A DNA stretch of 64,000 nt from Paenibacillus glycanilyticus (GCF_030161375.1 NZ_BSSQ01000013.1:248001-312000); one strand, 5' to 3'; shown: positions 45,439 to 55,474, numbered from the stretch's first letter. Translations and numbers: made by a program. Notes: generated by a model not told the origin, from the sequence alone.

Positions 45439-47058
45439 TTGTATACGATAGTGCTGGTGGATGATGAAGCGGTCGTGAGGGAAGGCATCAGGGAACGTAT
45501 ACCATGGGAGGAGCTTGGCTTTCAGTGCGTGGCGGATTGCGAGAACGGAGTGCAGGCACTGGAGGAGATTGAACGGCTGAAGCCGCATATTGTGCTGACG
45601 GATATTAACATGCCGTTTATGGACGGGTTGGCTTTGTCCCGGGAAGTGATGGAGGGATACCCGGATACAAAGGTCGTTATTCTGACGGGCTACGATGACT
45701 TCGAATATGCGCAGCAGGCGCTCAAGCTGAAGGTGAAGGATTTCATCCTGAAGCCGGTGACGGCCGCCGAGCTATCCGCGATGCTGCGCAAGCTCCGGCT
45801 GGAGCTCGATGAGGAGAAGAAAGAACGCGAGGATTTGGCCCGGCTGCAAAGCCAGCTGCATGAGAGCATGCCGCTGCTTAAGGAACGTTTCCTCGAACGG
45901 ATGTCGACGATGGCTTTAAGCGAGAAGGAGATCACTTCGCGTCTTCGTTATTTCCAGATTCAACTGGCGGGACCTTGTTATGTTGGGCTGGCGATTGACG
46001 CCGACCGGCTGGAAGAGCAGGCCGGAGCGGATACGGATAGGGAGCTTCTGAGGTTTGCGGTGTACAATATCGCGCATGAAATAATAAGCGGCGAACCCTG
46101 GGATGCCGTTATATTTCGAAGCCGCGAGGAGCGGGTCATGGCGATTCTCGGCGGAGATCGCGAGGAGCCGCTGCAAGAGAAAGCGCAGGAGCTGGCAGAG
46201 CGGATCCGGCAGTCGTCGGTGCAGTTCCTGCGGCTAACCGTTTCGGTGGGGATCGGGATGAACGTTCACGGTTATACCCGGATCAGAGAAAGCTGCAAGG
46301 CTGCGGCGGCTGCTCTCGACTACCGGCTAGTGCTTGGCGACAACAGCGTTATCAGCATTCTGGACATGGAACAACGCCGAAGCGCCCCAGCAGGACACCC
46401 GGCAGAGTTCGACCGGGAACTAATTGCCGGCATTAAGACCGGAACGGCTGATGAAGCGGATCGTGCAATCGAAGCGCTGATTCGGCATAACAAAGCAGAG
46501 TTAACGAGCATCAACCATTGTTATTTGCGCATGCAAAGAACGATCCTTGCCGTCATGCAAGCGCTTGGCGATATCGGCTGCAAGGAGTCCGAAGTATTCG
46601 GAGAAGGCGTGAACCCGATGACCGAGATCTACCGGTTCAGGACGATGGACGAGATCGGGGAGTGGCTGAAGACGGCCTGCCGAAGGGCGGTTCACAGCGT
46701 TGCGGCAACCCGCCACGACCAGTGCCGTTCTCAGATCGAAGAAGCCGTCGCTTATCTCGAATCCCATTACGAGGATGAGAATCTATCCGTAAAAGGCGTC
46801 TGCAAGAGGGTTCATATGAGCGTCAGTTATTTCAGCGCGGCCTTTAAAGCCCATACCGGAAGGACGTTTATCGAATACGTCACCGCCGTTCGGATGGACA
46901 AAGCGAAGGAACTCTTGAAATTCACCGGCCTTAGAACCTATGAGATCGCGGCCAGAACCGGTTATGGGGACGCGCAATATTTCAGCGTGTTGTTCAAGAA
47001 GCATACCGGGGAATCGCCGACCGATTACCGTCACCGCACGGCAGCGGAACAGGCATGA
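45439..47058 (+). CDS. YesN-type response regulator, AraC output
   Basis: A 539-residue response regulator: REC domain (residues 1-120) with Asp8, Asp9, phospho-acceptor Asp55 and the Lys of FILKPV; a long middle region; AraC double helix-turn-helix over the last 100 residues (ENLSVKGVCKRVHMSVSYF, TGYGDAQYFSVLFKKHTG). TTG 45439 is the start, following AGGGGGAACC. It is followed after 10 bases by its cognate kinase and probably activates the CUT2 transporter operon at 49977. Confidence 0.93.
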   Translation: MYTIVLVDDEAVVREGIRERIPWEELGFQCVADCENGVQALEEIERLKPHIVLTDINMPFMDGLALSREVMEGYPDTKVVILTGYDDFEYAQQALKLKVKDFILKPVTAAELSAMLRKLRLELDEEKKEREDLARLQSQLHESMPLLKERFLERMSTMALSEKEITSRLRYFQIQLAGPCYVGLAIDADRLEEQAGADTDRELLRFAVYNIAHEIISGEPWDAVIFRSREERVMAILGGDREEPLQEKAQELAERIRQSSVQFLRLTVSVGIGMNVHGYTRIRESCKAAAAALDYRLVLGDNSVISILDMEQRRSAPAGHPAEFDRELIAGIKTGTADEADRAIEALIRHNKAELTSINHCYLRMQRTILAVMQALGDIGCKESEVFGEGVNPMTEIYRFRTMDEIGEWLKTACRRAVHSVAATRHDQCRSQIEEAVAYLESHYEDENLSVKGVCKRVHMSVSYFSAAFKAHTGRTFIEYVTAVRMDKAKELLKFTGLRTYEIAARTGYGDAQYFSVLFKKHTGESPTDYRHRTAAEQA

Positions 47059-47067
47059 GGCGCGCTT

Positions 47068-48858
47068 ATGGAATTATTTAAATTCAAAAGCATTCAGACT
47101 AATATCGCTGCCGCCTCCGCTTGCCTCATTCTATTAACGGCTATTCTGCTTGGCGTGATTTCCTATCAGCTGTCAGCTTCCTCCGTCCGCGAGACGGCCC
47201 AGGATTATACGGCGGAACTGATTCAGCAAGTGAACGCCAACATTCAGACCTATATCACCAGCATGGAAAATATATCGGTGCTCGCGCTCAGCAACGACGA
47301 TGTGCGCGAGCTGGCAAGCGAAGACGGCCAGGACGGGACAAGCGCGGTGGAGCTGGAGCGCGAGCAGCGGATCTCGGCGTATTTCCACACGATCATCGCT
47401 TCCCGCAAGGACATCGCTTCGATTAACGTCATTGGTTATAACGGCCGGTTCGTCTCGGACCGGGAGCATGCGGAGCTGAATCCCAGCATCAAGCTGGCGG
47501 ATCAGCCCTGGTACAAAAGCGCGCAGGAGGCATCCGGCCGGATTGTTGTCTCTTCCTCCCACGTCCAGCATATGTTCAAGGACGAATACGACTGGGTCGT
47601 ATCGCTTAGCCGGGAGCTGTGGAGCAAAGATCAGACGGAGCCGCGCGGCGTGCTGCTCGTCGACCTCAACTTTAGCGTCATTAACGATACGCTCAACAAT
47701 ATTGACCTGAGCAAACGAGGTTACGTGTTTATCGTCGACGAAGACGGCAATATCGTGTACCATCCGCAGCAGCAGCTGATCTACAGCAACTTGAAGTCGG
47801 AGAAGATCGACGAGGTCCTGGCGAAGGGCAGCGGCAGCTTTATGACCGACGAAGGGAAAACAAGCCGCATCTATACGATCCAGGACACCGGCTTTGGATG
47901 GAAAATCGTCGGCGTATCTTACGCGAACGAGCTGATCGGGAACAAACGCGAGATGCAGCTGTCGATGGTGGCGGCGGGGATCTTTTGCCTTATCGTGGGC
48001 TTATTGCTCGCGGTGTTTGTATCGCGCAACTTGTCCCGCCCGATTAAGCAGCTCCAGGAGCATATGAAGAAGGTGGAGAAAGGGAGCTTTCATATACGGG
48101 TGCCGATCGGCAATCCCCGCGAAATCGCATCGCTTGCCCGAACGTTTAACCTGATGGTCGTCAAAATCGAGGAGCTGATGAGCCAGGTCGTCCGGGAACA
48201 GGAGATTAAGCGGAAGAGCGAGCTGACGGCGCTGCAGGCGCAGATTAATCCGCATTTTTTGTACAATACGCTGGATTCGATTATTTGGATGGCCGAGGGG
48301 AAAAAGACGGACGAGGTTGTGCTCATGACCTCTGCTTTGGCACGGCTGTTCCGCTCATCGATTAGCAGAGGGCAGGAACTGGTCTCCATAAGGACGGAGA
48401 TTGAACATGTCGCGAATTACCTTACGATTCAGAAGATCCGGTACAAGGACAAGCTGGATTTCCACATTGACGTCGACCCGGATATTTATGCTTACCGGAC
48501 GCTGAAGGTTCTCTTGCAGCCGCTGCTTGAGAATGCGATTTATCATGGCATCAAGAATAGAATCGGAACGGGAACTATTCAGGTGACCGGAGGCAAACGT
48601 GACGGCTATATATGGCTTGAAGTGAGCGATAACGGCGTTGGGATGGAGGCGGAAGCGCTCCGGACGATCCTTGAGCCTAGACGGAGCGACCGGGACAGCA
48701 AAGGAGTTGGAGTGGTTAACGTTCACGAGCGGATCCAGCTTTACTTCGGGAAGGAGTATGGCTTGTCTTACCGGAGTTATCCCGATGAAGGAACAACCGT
48801 TACGGTTCGCATTGCGGCCATCCAGGGCGATGAATTTGGGGGAGGTGCTGGCGCATGA
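47068..48858 (+). CDS. YesM-type sensor histidine kinase
   Basis: A 596-residue membrane kinase: helix at about 12-33, extracytoplasmic dCache-like domain to about 290, second helix (about 295-318), HAMP, then the His_kinase domain with phospho-acceptor His396 in QINPHFLYNTLDSI and the ATP-binding N and G boxes (QPLLENAIYHGI, VSDNGVGM, GVGVVNVHERIQ). It signals to the response regulator at 45439. Its last codon overlaps the start of the next gene by ATGA, so they are coupled. Confidence 0.94.
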   Translation: MELFKFKSIQTNIAAASACLILLTAILLGVISYQLSASSVRETAQDYTAELIQQVNANIQTYITSMENISVLALSNDDVRELASEDGQDGTSAVELEREQRISAYFHTIIASRKDIASINVIGYNGRFVSDREHAELNPSIKLADQPWYKSAQEASGRIVVSSSHVQHMFKDEYDWVVSLSRELWSKDQTEPRGVLLVDLNFSVINDTLNNIDLSKRGYVFIVDEDGNIVYHPQQQLIYSNLKSEKIDEVLAKGSGSFMTDEGKTSRIYTIQDTGFGWKIVGVSYANELIGNKREMQLSMVAAGIFCLIVGLLLAVFVSRNLSRPIKQLQEHMKKVEKGSFHIRVPIGNPREIASLARTFNLMVVKIEELMSQVVREQEIKRKSELTALQAQINPHFLYNTLDSIIWMAEGKKTDEVVLMTSALARLFRSSISRGQELVSIRTEIEHVANYLTIQKIRYKDKLDFHIDVDPDIYAYRTLKVLLQPLLENAIYHGIKNRIGTGTIQVTGGKRDGYIWLEVSDNGVGMEAEALRTILEPRRSDRDSKGVGVVNVHERIQLYFGKEYGLSYRSYPDEGTTVTVRIAAIQGDEFGGGAGA

Positions 48859-49853
48859 GCGAATACCGCCGCCGTTCGGCCTCTGCGGTCTTCGCCGCGA
48901 TTGTTATTGTAATAGCGGCATTCGGCATTTACAAATGGGCTGCGAGCCAGCGGGCAGAACGGCCCGCCGATATCATTGTCACGGTAAAAGCAAAAGGACA
49001 AGTCATCGATTTCTGGAAGGTGCTGATCACCGGCGTGGAGGATGCGGCGCGGGAATACGGCGCGAACGTAACCGTTATTGGCCCTCCCACCGAGAGGGAG
49101 ATTGATCTGCAGATCGAGCAGCTGGAGCAGGCGATTCGGGACAAGCCGGATGCCATTGTAATGGCGGCAACGGACTATAACCGGCTTGTTCCGGTTGCGA
49201 AACAAATCCGAAAAGCCGGCATCAAGCTTATAACCGTAGATTCCGGCATTAACAGCCGCGATTCGCTTAGCTTTATCGCAACGGATAATGTCGAGGCCGG
49301 GCAAAAAGCGGCCGCACAAATGGCGGGGCTGCTCCCGAGCGCGGATACGGCCAAAATCGCCATAGTAAGCTTTGTATACGGCACTTCCTCGCAAATGGAA
49401 CGGGAACAGGGAGTCCGCGAATGGCTGAACGGCCATACGAATATTAAGGTCGCAAGCACGTTATACAGCGAAGGTCTGCCGGACAAAGCCTATGAGCTGA
49501 CAAAGGAACTTCTGTCTTCCGATCCTGGCATAAAAGGAATTGTGGGATTAAACGAGCCTTCAACGGTAGGCGCAGGCCGGGCTATTGAGGAATTGGGGCT
49601 TAGCGGCCAAGTCAAGCTGGTTGGCTTCGACAGCTCGGTTGACGAAGTGAAGCTGATCGAAGGCGGCGTCCTTCAGGCAACGGTCGTTCAGAAGCCGTAC
49701 AACATGGGTTATCTGAGCGTGAAGACGGCCATCGAAGCGGTCCGGGGCAAGAAGATTCCGGAGCGGATCGATACGGAATCGGTCATTATCAACAAGGACA
49801 ATATGTACACGGAACAAAATCAGAAGCTGCTCTTCCCGTTTGTGGGAGAGTAG
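48855..49853 (+). CDS. membrane-tethered sugar-binding protein (type 1 periplasmic-binding fold)
   Basis: A 332-residue ribose/xylose-binding-like protein. Residues about 9-29 form a single uncleaved membrane helix without a lipobox Cys; the rest is a type 1 periplasmic-binding domain (PTEREIDLQIEQLEQAI, ITVDSGINS, GIVGLNEPSTVGAGRAIEE, LVGFDSSVDEV). Being coupled to the kinase gene rather than to the transporter, it resembles XylFII of the clostridial XylFII-LytS-YesN xylose system, where the tethered binding protein hands the signal to the kinase. The ligand is unknown. Confidence 0.88.
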   Translation: MSEYRRRSASAVFAAIVIVIAAFGIYKWAASQRAERPADIIVTVKAKGQVIDFWKVLITGVEDAAREYGANVTVIGPPTEREIDLQIEQLEQAIRDKPDAIVMAATDYNRLVPVAKQIRKAGIKLITVDSGINSRDSLSFIATDNVEAGQKAAAQMAGLLPSADTAKIAIVSFVYGTSSQMEREQGVREWLNGHTNIKVASTLYSEGLPDKAYELTKELLSSDPGIKGIVGLNEPSTVGAGRAIEELGLSGQVKLVGFDSSVDEVKLIEGGVLQATVVQKPYNMGYLSVKTAIEAVRGKKIPERIDTESVIINKDNMYTEQNQKLLFPFVGE

Positions 49854-49863
49854 CTTCTTTTTT
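49822..49863 (+). terminator. terminator overlapping the end of the tethered binding-protein gene
   Basis: AGAAGCT and AGCTTCT with inner CTCT-CCC/GGGAGAG stem, then six Ts. The stop codon TAG lies in the right arm. It ends the sensing operon. Confidence 0.8.
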
Positions 49864-49925
49864 CGTCGTATTCGGAATCAGATGTTTTTCAACTATTCAA
49901 ATACATTATTCCATTCTGGCCAATC

Positions 49926-49941
49926 GGAAAGCGCTTTACAA
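49926..49941 (+). promoter_or_regulatory. weak cre-like palindrome before CUT2 operon
   Basis: GGAAAGCGCTTTAC contains the perfect palindrome AAAGCGCTTT but matches the full cre consensus at only 11 of 14 positions. It lies 36 bases before the GTG of the ATPase gene. The core promoter is not clear. Confidence 0.45.
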
Positions 49942-49976
49942 TTAGCTTAGTTATAGCGGGATGGAGTGATGCCGGC

Positions 49977-51476
49977 GTGGAAGAACTACTCGTTCAGATG
50001 GAAGGGATCGACAAATATTTTCCTGGCGTTCAAGCGTTGCAGGGCTGCCGGTTTGAGCTAAAGCGGGGAGAGGTGCACGCGCTGGTTGGCGAGAACGGGG
50101 CCGGCAAATCCACCTTGATGAAGGTGCTGACGGGCGTATATCAGAAGGATGCGGGAACGATTGTTTATGACGGCGCGGAGGTGGAGATGCTCAGCGCAAA
50201 AGCGGCCCAGAAGCTTGGTATTTCCATCATTCATCAGGAGCTGAATTTGGCGCCGGATCTAACGGTTGCGCAGAACATTTATATCGGACGCGAGCCAAGA
50301 AGGGGATTTCGGCTGTTCCTGAACGAGCGGGAGCTGAAGCGGAAGGTGGAGCGGTTGTTCGAGCGGCTGAACATGGATCTGGATCCGGATGAACCGGTCT
50401 CCCAGATGACGGTTGCGAAGCAGCAAATGGTTGAGATCGCAAAGGCTCTTTCTTACGACGCCAAGGTTCTGATCATGGATGAACCAACCGCGGCGTTAAG
50501 CGATTCCGAGATCGATGATCTGTTTGTCATTATTCATCAGCTCCGCAGCAGCGGGGTTGGCATTGTCTACATTTCGCACCGGATGGATGAGCTGAAGCGA
50601 ATCACCGACCGGATTACGGTTATGCGGGACGGACGGTATATCGATACCGTGCCGACGGCTTCCGTGACGAACGAGCAGATTATCGCGATGATGGTCGGGC
50701 GGGAGATATATGACAACACGAAGCAAATCCGGATAGCGGAGAGCAGCGAGACGGTGCTTGAGGTGAAGGGGCTTTGCCGCAAGGGGGCCTTGGACAATAT
50801 CAGCTTCAAACTCCGCAAAGGAGAGATCGTAGGTTTCGCCGGTCTAATTGGAGCGGGCCGGACGGAGGTGGCGAGAGCTATCTTTGGCGCCGATCCCATC
50901 GATGCGGGAGAAATAACGGTCCATGGCCGCAAGGTTACGCTGAAGCAGCCTTATGACGCGGTGCAGGCGGGAATCGGCTATTTGTCGGAGGACCGCAAAC
51001 GGTATGGCTGTATCGTCGAGATGGATGTAAAGACGAATGTGGCGGTCGCCTCCTTAAGGCAATACGCGAATCGGGTAGGATGGATGAACAGCGGCCAAAT
51101 CGCGAAGGCGGCCGATCGTATTGTTGAGCTCCTGAAGGTGAAGACGCCCCACATTAACCAGAACGTCAAATTCCTGTCCGGAGGCAATCAGCAGAAGGTG
51201 GTCATCGGCAAATGGCTAACCCAGGGCTGCGACATTCTTATCTTCGACGAACCGACGCGGGGAATCGACGTGGGAGCCAAAAGCGAGATCTACAAGCTGC
51301 TGAACGATCTTGCCGACAGGGGGAAATCGATCATTATGATCTCCTCGGAGCTGCCCGAGATTATGCGGATGAGCCATCGCATCATCGTTATGTGCGAAGG
51401 ACGCATTACCGGCGAGCTGGACCGCGAAGAAGCGACGCAGGAGCAAATTATGCGCTATGCCACGCTGCGGGCTTGA
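49977..51476 (+). CDS. sugar ABC transporter ATPase (RbsA-like)
   Basis: A 499-residue double-domain ATPase of a CUT2 importer. First half: Walker A GENGAGKST, Q-loop IIHQELNLA, degenerate signature MTVAKQQM, Walker B VLIMDEPTAAL. Second half: GLIGAGRTE in place of Walker A, signature LSGGNQQKVV, Walker B ILIFDEPTRGID. This is the usual RbsA/XylG asymmetry. It starts with GTG 49977 behind GGGATGGAG. With the permease and binding protein that follow it makes a complete system. Confidence 0.95.
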   Translation: MEELLVQMEGIDKYFPGVQALQGCRFELKRGEVHALVGENGAGKSTLMKVLTGVYQKDAGTIVYDGAEVEMLSAKAAQKLGISIIHQELNLAPDLTVAQNIYIGREPRRGFRLFLNERELKRKVERLFERLNMDLDPDEPVSQMTVAKQQMVEIAKALSYDAKVLIMDEPTAALSDSEIDDLFVIIHQLRSSGVGIVYISHRMDELKRITDRITVMRDGRYIDTVPTASVTNEQIIAMMVGREIYDNTKQIRIAESSETVLEVKGLCRKGALDNISFKLRKGEIVGFAGLIGAGRTEVARAIFGADPIDAGEITVHGRKVTLKQPYDAVQAGIGYLSEDRKRYGCIVEMDVKTNVAVASLRQYANRVGWMNSGQIAKAADRIVELLKVKTPHINQNVKFLSGGNQQKVVIGKWLTQGCDILIFDEPTRGIDVGAKSEIYKLLNDLADRGKSIIMISSELPEIMRMSHRIIVMCEGRITGELDREEATQEQIMRYATLRA

Positions 51477-51527
51477 CGAAGACAAGACCGTTTCAATAAA
51501 AGTTCTTACTCTTAGGAGGTAACTTCC

Positions 51528-52544
51528 ATGAAAATGCAGCCAAAAGCCGAAATCGCGCAGCTTGGCGGCAAGCAGGCGGCCCTTATGCTGAAGCCGGGCG
51601 TTCTGCAGCAGGTGCTTGCTTTTGCCAGCTTAATCGTCCTGATTCTCGTCTTCTCGATCGCATCGAGCAACTTCTTTCAGTTCACCAATATCGTAGGCAT
51701 TCTGCTCTCCACCGCGGTGACCGGCGTATTGGCGCTAGGCTCCACGTTTGTGATCATTACGGGCGGCATTGACCTGTCGGTTGGGACGGTCATGACCTTA
51801 AGCGCGGTTATGACCGGGGTATTCATAACGTATTGGGGGCTTCCGGTACCGCTTGGCATAATCGGCGGAATTCTGACGGGCGGAATATGCGGTCTGCTGT
51901 CCGGCGTTATGGTCGCCAAGCTCAAAATCCCGCCTTTTATCGCGACTCTCGCCATGATGATGATCGCCAAAGGACTCGCGCTTGTCATCTCCGGCACGAA
52001 ACCGATCTACTTCAATGATCATCCGGTGTTCAGCGAGGTGTCGCAAGGTTCATTCTTTGACGAGATCATCCCGGGTTTTGCGATTCCGAACGCGGTTGTT
52101 ATTTTCTTTATTGCCGCCATTATAGGAAGCATTCTATTGTCGAGAACAATCGTTGGCCGTTATAACTTCGCGCTTGGCAGCAATGAGGAAGCAACAAGGC
52201 TGTCGGGCGTTAACGTGAACTACTGGAAAATCGCGATCTACACCATTACCGGTATTTTCACCGGACTCGCGGGCATTCTGATTGCTTCGCGTCTTAATTC
52301 CGCGCAACCTGCGCTTGGTGCCGGCTACGAGCTTGAAGCGATTGCCGCCGTTGTTATTGGAGGTACTTCGTTGAGCGGCGGGAAAGGCACAATCGTGGGC
52401 ACCGTTATCGGGGCTCTCATTATGAGCGTGCTTACGAATGGACTTCGCATCTTGTCCGTTCCGCAAGAGTGGCAGACGGTTGTGGTCGGAATTGTCATTC
52501 TGCTGGCCGTTTACGCGGATATCTTGCGCCGCCGGACTCGTTAG
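51528..52544 (+). CDS. sugar ABC transporter permease (RbsC-like)
   Basis: A 338-residue CUT2 permease with about ten membrane helices. Diagnostic segments: TFVIITGGIDLSVGTVM, GLLSGVMVAKLKIPPFIATL, LGSNEEATRLSGVNV, and GGTSLSGGKGTIVGTVIGALIM. TAGGAGGTAACTTCC precedes the ATG. It forms the homodimeric channel for the ATPase at 49977. Confidence 0.95.
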   Translation: MKMQPKAEIAQLGGKQAALMLKPGVLQQVLAFASLIVLILVFSIASSNFFQFTNIVGILLSTAVTGVLALGSTFVIITGGIDLSVGTVMTLSAVMTGVFITYWGLPVPLGIIGGILTGGICGLLSGVMVAKLKIPPFIATLAMMMIAKGLALVISGTKPIYFNDHPVFSEVSQGSFFDEIIPGFAIPNAVVIFFIAAIIGSILLSRTIVGRYNFALGSNEEATRLSGVNVNYWKIAIYTITGIFTGLAGILIASRLNSAQPALGAGYELEAIAAVVIGGTSLSGGKGTIVGTVIGALIMSVLTNGLRILSVPQEWQTVVVGIVILLAVYADILRRRTR

Positions 52545-52633
52545 AAACCTTGGGCGCGGAGTTTCTTAGGCAAATCTCGCGACCCAAGCTTCTATATAGG
52601 ATGGAACGAATTCATATCAAAGGGGAGATTTCG

Positions 52634-53632
52634 GTGAAAAAGTTTACGGCGGTCGTATTGGCTGTACTGATGACGGTTGTGATGCTCAGCGCCTGCGGTT
52701 CGAACAACGACGGCGGCAGCCAATCAAGCGGCGACAACGGAGGAACAAAAGCAAGCGGAGACAAGATTTATATTCCGATCATCTCGAAGGGATTCCAGCA
52801 TCAATTCTGGCAGGCGGTGAAAGCCGGAGCGGAAAAAGCCGCCACGGAGTTCAACGTCGAAATTACCTTCGAAGGGCCGGAGACCGAAGCGCAGGTGGAT
52901 AAACAGATCGAAATGCTGCAAGCGGCTCTCGACAAGAAGCCTAGCGCGATTGGGTTTGCCGCTCTCGACAGCCAGGCATCCATTCCGCTTCTGCAAAAAG
53001 CAAAAGACGCCAATATCCCGGTTATTGCTTTTGACTCCGGCGTCGACAGCGACATCCCGATCACAACGGCTTCAACCGACAACAAAGCCGCTGCCGCTCT
53101 TGCCGCAGACAAAATGGCGGAGCTAATCGGCGGGGAAGGCGAAGTTGGCGTCATCGTGCATGACCAGACTTCCGTCACCGGCGTTGACCGGCGCGACGGC
53201 TTCGTGAACCGGATCAAAGAGAAATATCCCAATATTAAGATTGTCGACATTCAATACGGCGGGGGCGACCACCTCAAATCAACCGACCTGGCGAAAGCGA
53301 TGATGCAGGCGCATCCGAACCTGAAGGGCTTTTTTGGCTCCAATGAAGGCTCCGCGGTTGGCGTTATTAATGCCGTAACCGAGCTGAAGAAGGAAGGCCA
53401 AATTACCGTTATCGGCTTCGATTCGGGCAAAGCGCAGATTGATGCCATCAAGAGCGGAGTCATGGCGGGCGCGATTACCCAGAATCCGGTTGGCATCGGG
53501 TATGAAACGGTCAAAGCGGCGGTGGAAGCGATCCGCGGCGAGAAGGTCGAATCGACTATTGATACGGGGTTCTATTACTACGATAAGACCAATATCGACA
53601 GCGACGAAATAAAAGCGGTGTTGTACGAATAA
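52634..53632 (+). CDS. sugar-binding lipoprotein of CUT2 transporter
   Basis: A 332-residue type 1 periplasmic-binding protein. GTG 52634 is preferred for its AGGGGAGATT site and because the signal peptide then ends VVMLSAC (lipid Cys at about residue 21); the longer frame from 52469 overlaps the permease. Marks are FDSGVDSDIPITTASTDN and GSNEGSAVGVINAV. It is related to the tethered protein at 48855, which supports the idea that the two bind the same sugar, one for sensing and one for uptake. Confidence 0.93.
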   Translation: MKKFTAVVLAVLMTVVMLSACGSNNDGGSQSSGDNGGTKASGDKIYIPIISKGFQHQFWQAVKAGAEKAATEFNVEITFEGPETEAQVDKQIEMLQAALDKKPSAIGFAALDSQASIPLLQKAKDANIPVIAFDSGVDSDIPITTASTDNKAAAALAADKMAELIGGEGEVGVIVHDQTSVTGVDRRDGFVNRIKEKYPNIKIVDIQYGGGDHLKSTDLAKAMMQAHPNLKGFFGSNEGSAVGVINAVTELKKEGQITVIGFDSGKAQIDAIKSGVMAGAITQNPVGIGYETVKAAVEAIRGEKVESTIDTGFYYYDKTNIDSDEIKAVLYE

Positions 53633-53653
53633 TTCATTCGCAAGAGGATAAAA

Positions 53654-53698
53654 ATAGCAGCCGGGTGTCATTTATAGTGACATAGGCTGCTATTTTTT
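53654..53698 (+). terminator. terminator after CUT2 operon
   Basis: ATAGCAGCC pairs with GGCTGCTAT, with an inner TGTCA/TGACA stem, followed by six Ts. Confidence 0.85.
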
Positions 53699-53763
53699 GG
53701 TCCCGTAATTTTGAACAAATCTTAGTATTGTGTTAGGCTTATAAGAAAAGGCTGGAGGTCACG

Positions 53764-54630
53764 ATGGCAAAAGAGCACAAAAAACTATCCGCGCTAGAAA
53801 TTTTTAAACGCATCATTTTCATTACAATAGGGTCCGTACTAATGGGGGTGTCCCTAGAACTATTCCTCGTACCTAATGACGTCATTGACGGCGGCATCAC
53901 CGGTATTTCCATTATGGTATCGGAATTAACCCACTTGCCCCTTGGTCTATTCATATTCCTCTTGAACATTCCGTTTCTGTTCATCGGCTTTAAGCAAATC
54001 GGCAAAACCTTCGCCATGTCTACCTTATATGGCATCGTGGTCATGTCGATCACCACTCAACTACTCCACCATGTGGATGCGTTTACGGAAGAAAAGCTGC
54101 TTGCCGTCTTGTTCGGCGGCATTATTCTCGGTGGCGGCGTAGGTCTCGTTATTCGGTTCGGCGGTTCGCTCGACGGCACGGAGATTGTGGCGATTCTTGC
54201 TTCCAAGCGATTCCATATGCCGGTCGGCCAGATCATTATGATCGTCAACGTCTTTATCTTTATTCTCGCCGGATTTGTGTTCGAGTGGGATTCCGCGATG
54301 TATTCGATGGTCACCTATTATCTCGCGACAAAAGTCATGGACATTGTGGTGGAAGGGATCGAGGAATCGAAGTCCGTCACCATCATCTCGAGCGCTTACG
54401 AAGAGATTGCCGAGACTATCATGACCCGTCTTGGCCGCAGCACCACCTATATTCAAGCACGCGGCGGTTATTCCAGAGAAGAGACCCAGATGGTCTATTG
54501 CGTAGTCAGCCGTCTGGAAGTCGCTAAGTTAAGGGCCATTGTGCAGGATATTGATGCGCAAGCTTTTATCGCGATCGAGAACGTAGCCGACGTGCAAGGC
54601 GGCGGTTTCACGAAAAAAAGCATCCACTAA
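53764..54630 (+). CDS. YitT family membrane protein
   Basis: A 288-residue protein with five predicted membrane helices (DUF161 repeat, e.g. FLVPNDVIDGGITGIS and LGGGVGLVIRFGGSLDGTEI) and a C-terminal cytoplasmic DUF2179 domain ending in VADVQGGGF. Members are common in Bacilli; the transported molecule is not established. GGAGGTCACG precedes the ATG. Monocistronic between a terminator and a convergent gene. Confidence 0.93.
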   Translation: MAKEHKKLSALEIFKRIIFITIGSVLMGVSLELFLVPNDVIDGGITGISIMVSELTHLPLGLFIFLLNIPFLFIGFKQIGKTFAMSTLYGIVVMSITTQLLHHVDAFTEEKLLAVLFGGIILGGGVGLVIRFGGSLDGTEIVAILASKRFHMPVGQIIMIVNVFIFILAGFVFEWDSAMYSMVTYYLATKVMDIVVEGIEESKSVTIISSAYEEIAETIMTRLGRSTTYIQARGGYSREETQMVYCVVSRLEVAKLRAIVQDIDAQAFIAIENVADVQGGGFTKKSIH

Positions 54631-54634
54631 ATAT

Positions 54635-55366
54635 TTATTGGCCTCGAAGGATGGCGGCAAGGCGTTCCGGGTAATCCGTAATGATACCCGCAACGCCTGC
54701 TTGCATAAGGCGCTTCATCTCCGCGGGATCGTTTACGGTGAAGACGTTGTAGATCACGTCATGTTGAGCCGCTTCCGCCACCCATTCCGGCAATACCGCG
54801 TAACGGGAAGCATGCAGGGCGGAAGCTCCAACCGACTTGGCATACTTCCAAGGACGGTATAAACCTTCCATATACAAAATGCCGGTCGGAATTTCCGGCG
54901 CAATCCGATTGCATTCGATTAAGGAATAATGATTAAAGCTGGATATAATCACTTGATCCGACATGCGGTAGGATTGAACGGTTTCAATCACTTTGCGTTC
55001 GAGACCCGGGTATTCGACAATGCCGTTTTTCAACTCGATATTTACGATGGTATGCGTCCGTTTCGCCAGTTCAAGCAGTTGTTCCAGAGTAGGAATCCGC
55101 GCATCCTTGAATTCCGGGGAGAACCAACTGCCGGCGTCAAGCTGAAGCACCTCGTCTGCCAACGTTTCCGCTACAAGCGCGTTTACGCCTGTCGTTCTCC
55201 GCAACTTCTCATCATGGATCAGTACCAATCTTCCGTCCTTCGTCATCTGCACATCCGTCTCAATTCCCGTTGCGCCAAGCGTGATTGCCTGTTCGAAAGC
55301 GATCATCGTGTTCTCCGGATAATTGCCGGAAGCCCCCCGGTGCGCATAATTAACGACTGTTGTCAT
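54635..55366 (-). CDS. glycerophosphodiester phosphodiesterase
   Basis: A 243-residue cytoplasmic GDPD (UgpQ-like) that hydrolyses glycerophosphodiesters to glycerol-3-phosphate and an alcohol. The metal/catalytic signature NYAHRGASGNYPENT and IETDVQMTKDGRLVLIHDE are clear; GIITDYPERL closes the barrel. ATG 55366 is preferred because GGGAGAA precedes it. No signal peptide. It could feed glpD, located about 10 kb away. Confidence 0.93.
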   Translation of the reverse strand: MTTVVNYAHRGASGNYPENTMIAFEQAITLGATGIETDVQMTKDGRLVLIHDEKLRRTTGVNALVAETLADEVLQLDAGSWFSPEFKDARIPTLEQLLELAKRTHTIVNIELKNGIVEYPGLERKVIETVQSYRMSDQVIISSFNHYSLIECNRIAPEIPTGILYMEGLYRPWKYAKSVGASALHASRYAVLPEWVAEAAQHDVIYNVFTVNDPAEMKRLMQAGVAGIITDYPERLAAILRGQ

Positions 55367-55474
55367 AACCGTTCTCCCACTCCCATCTCCATCATAAAAT
55401 TGAATCAATATCACTTTACTTCCGATTTGTTTGCGTTGTATTAAGTTATATTATCCTTATGCTGCATTTACCGA

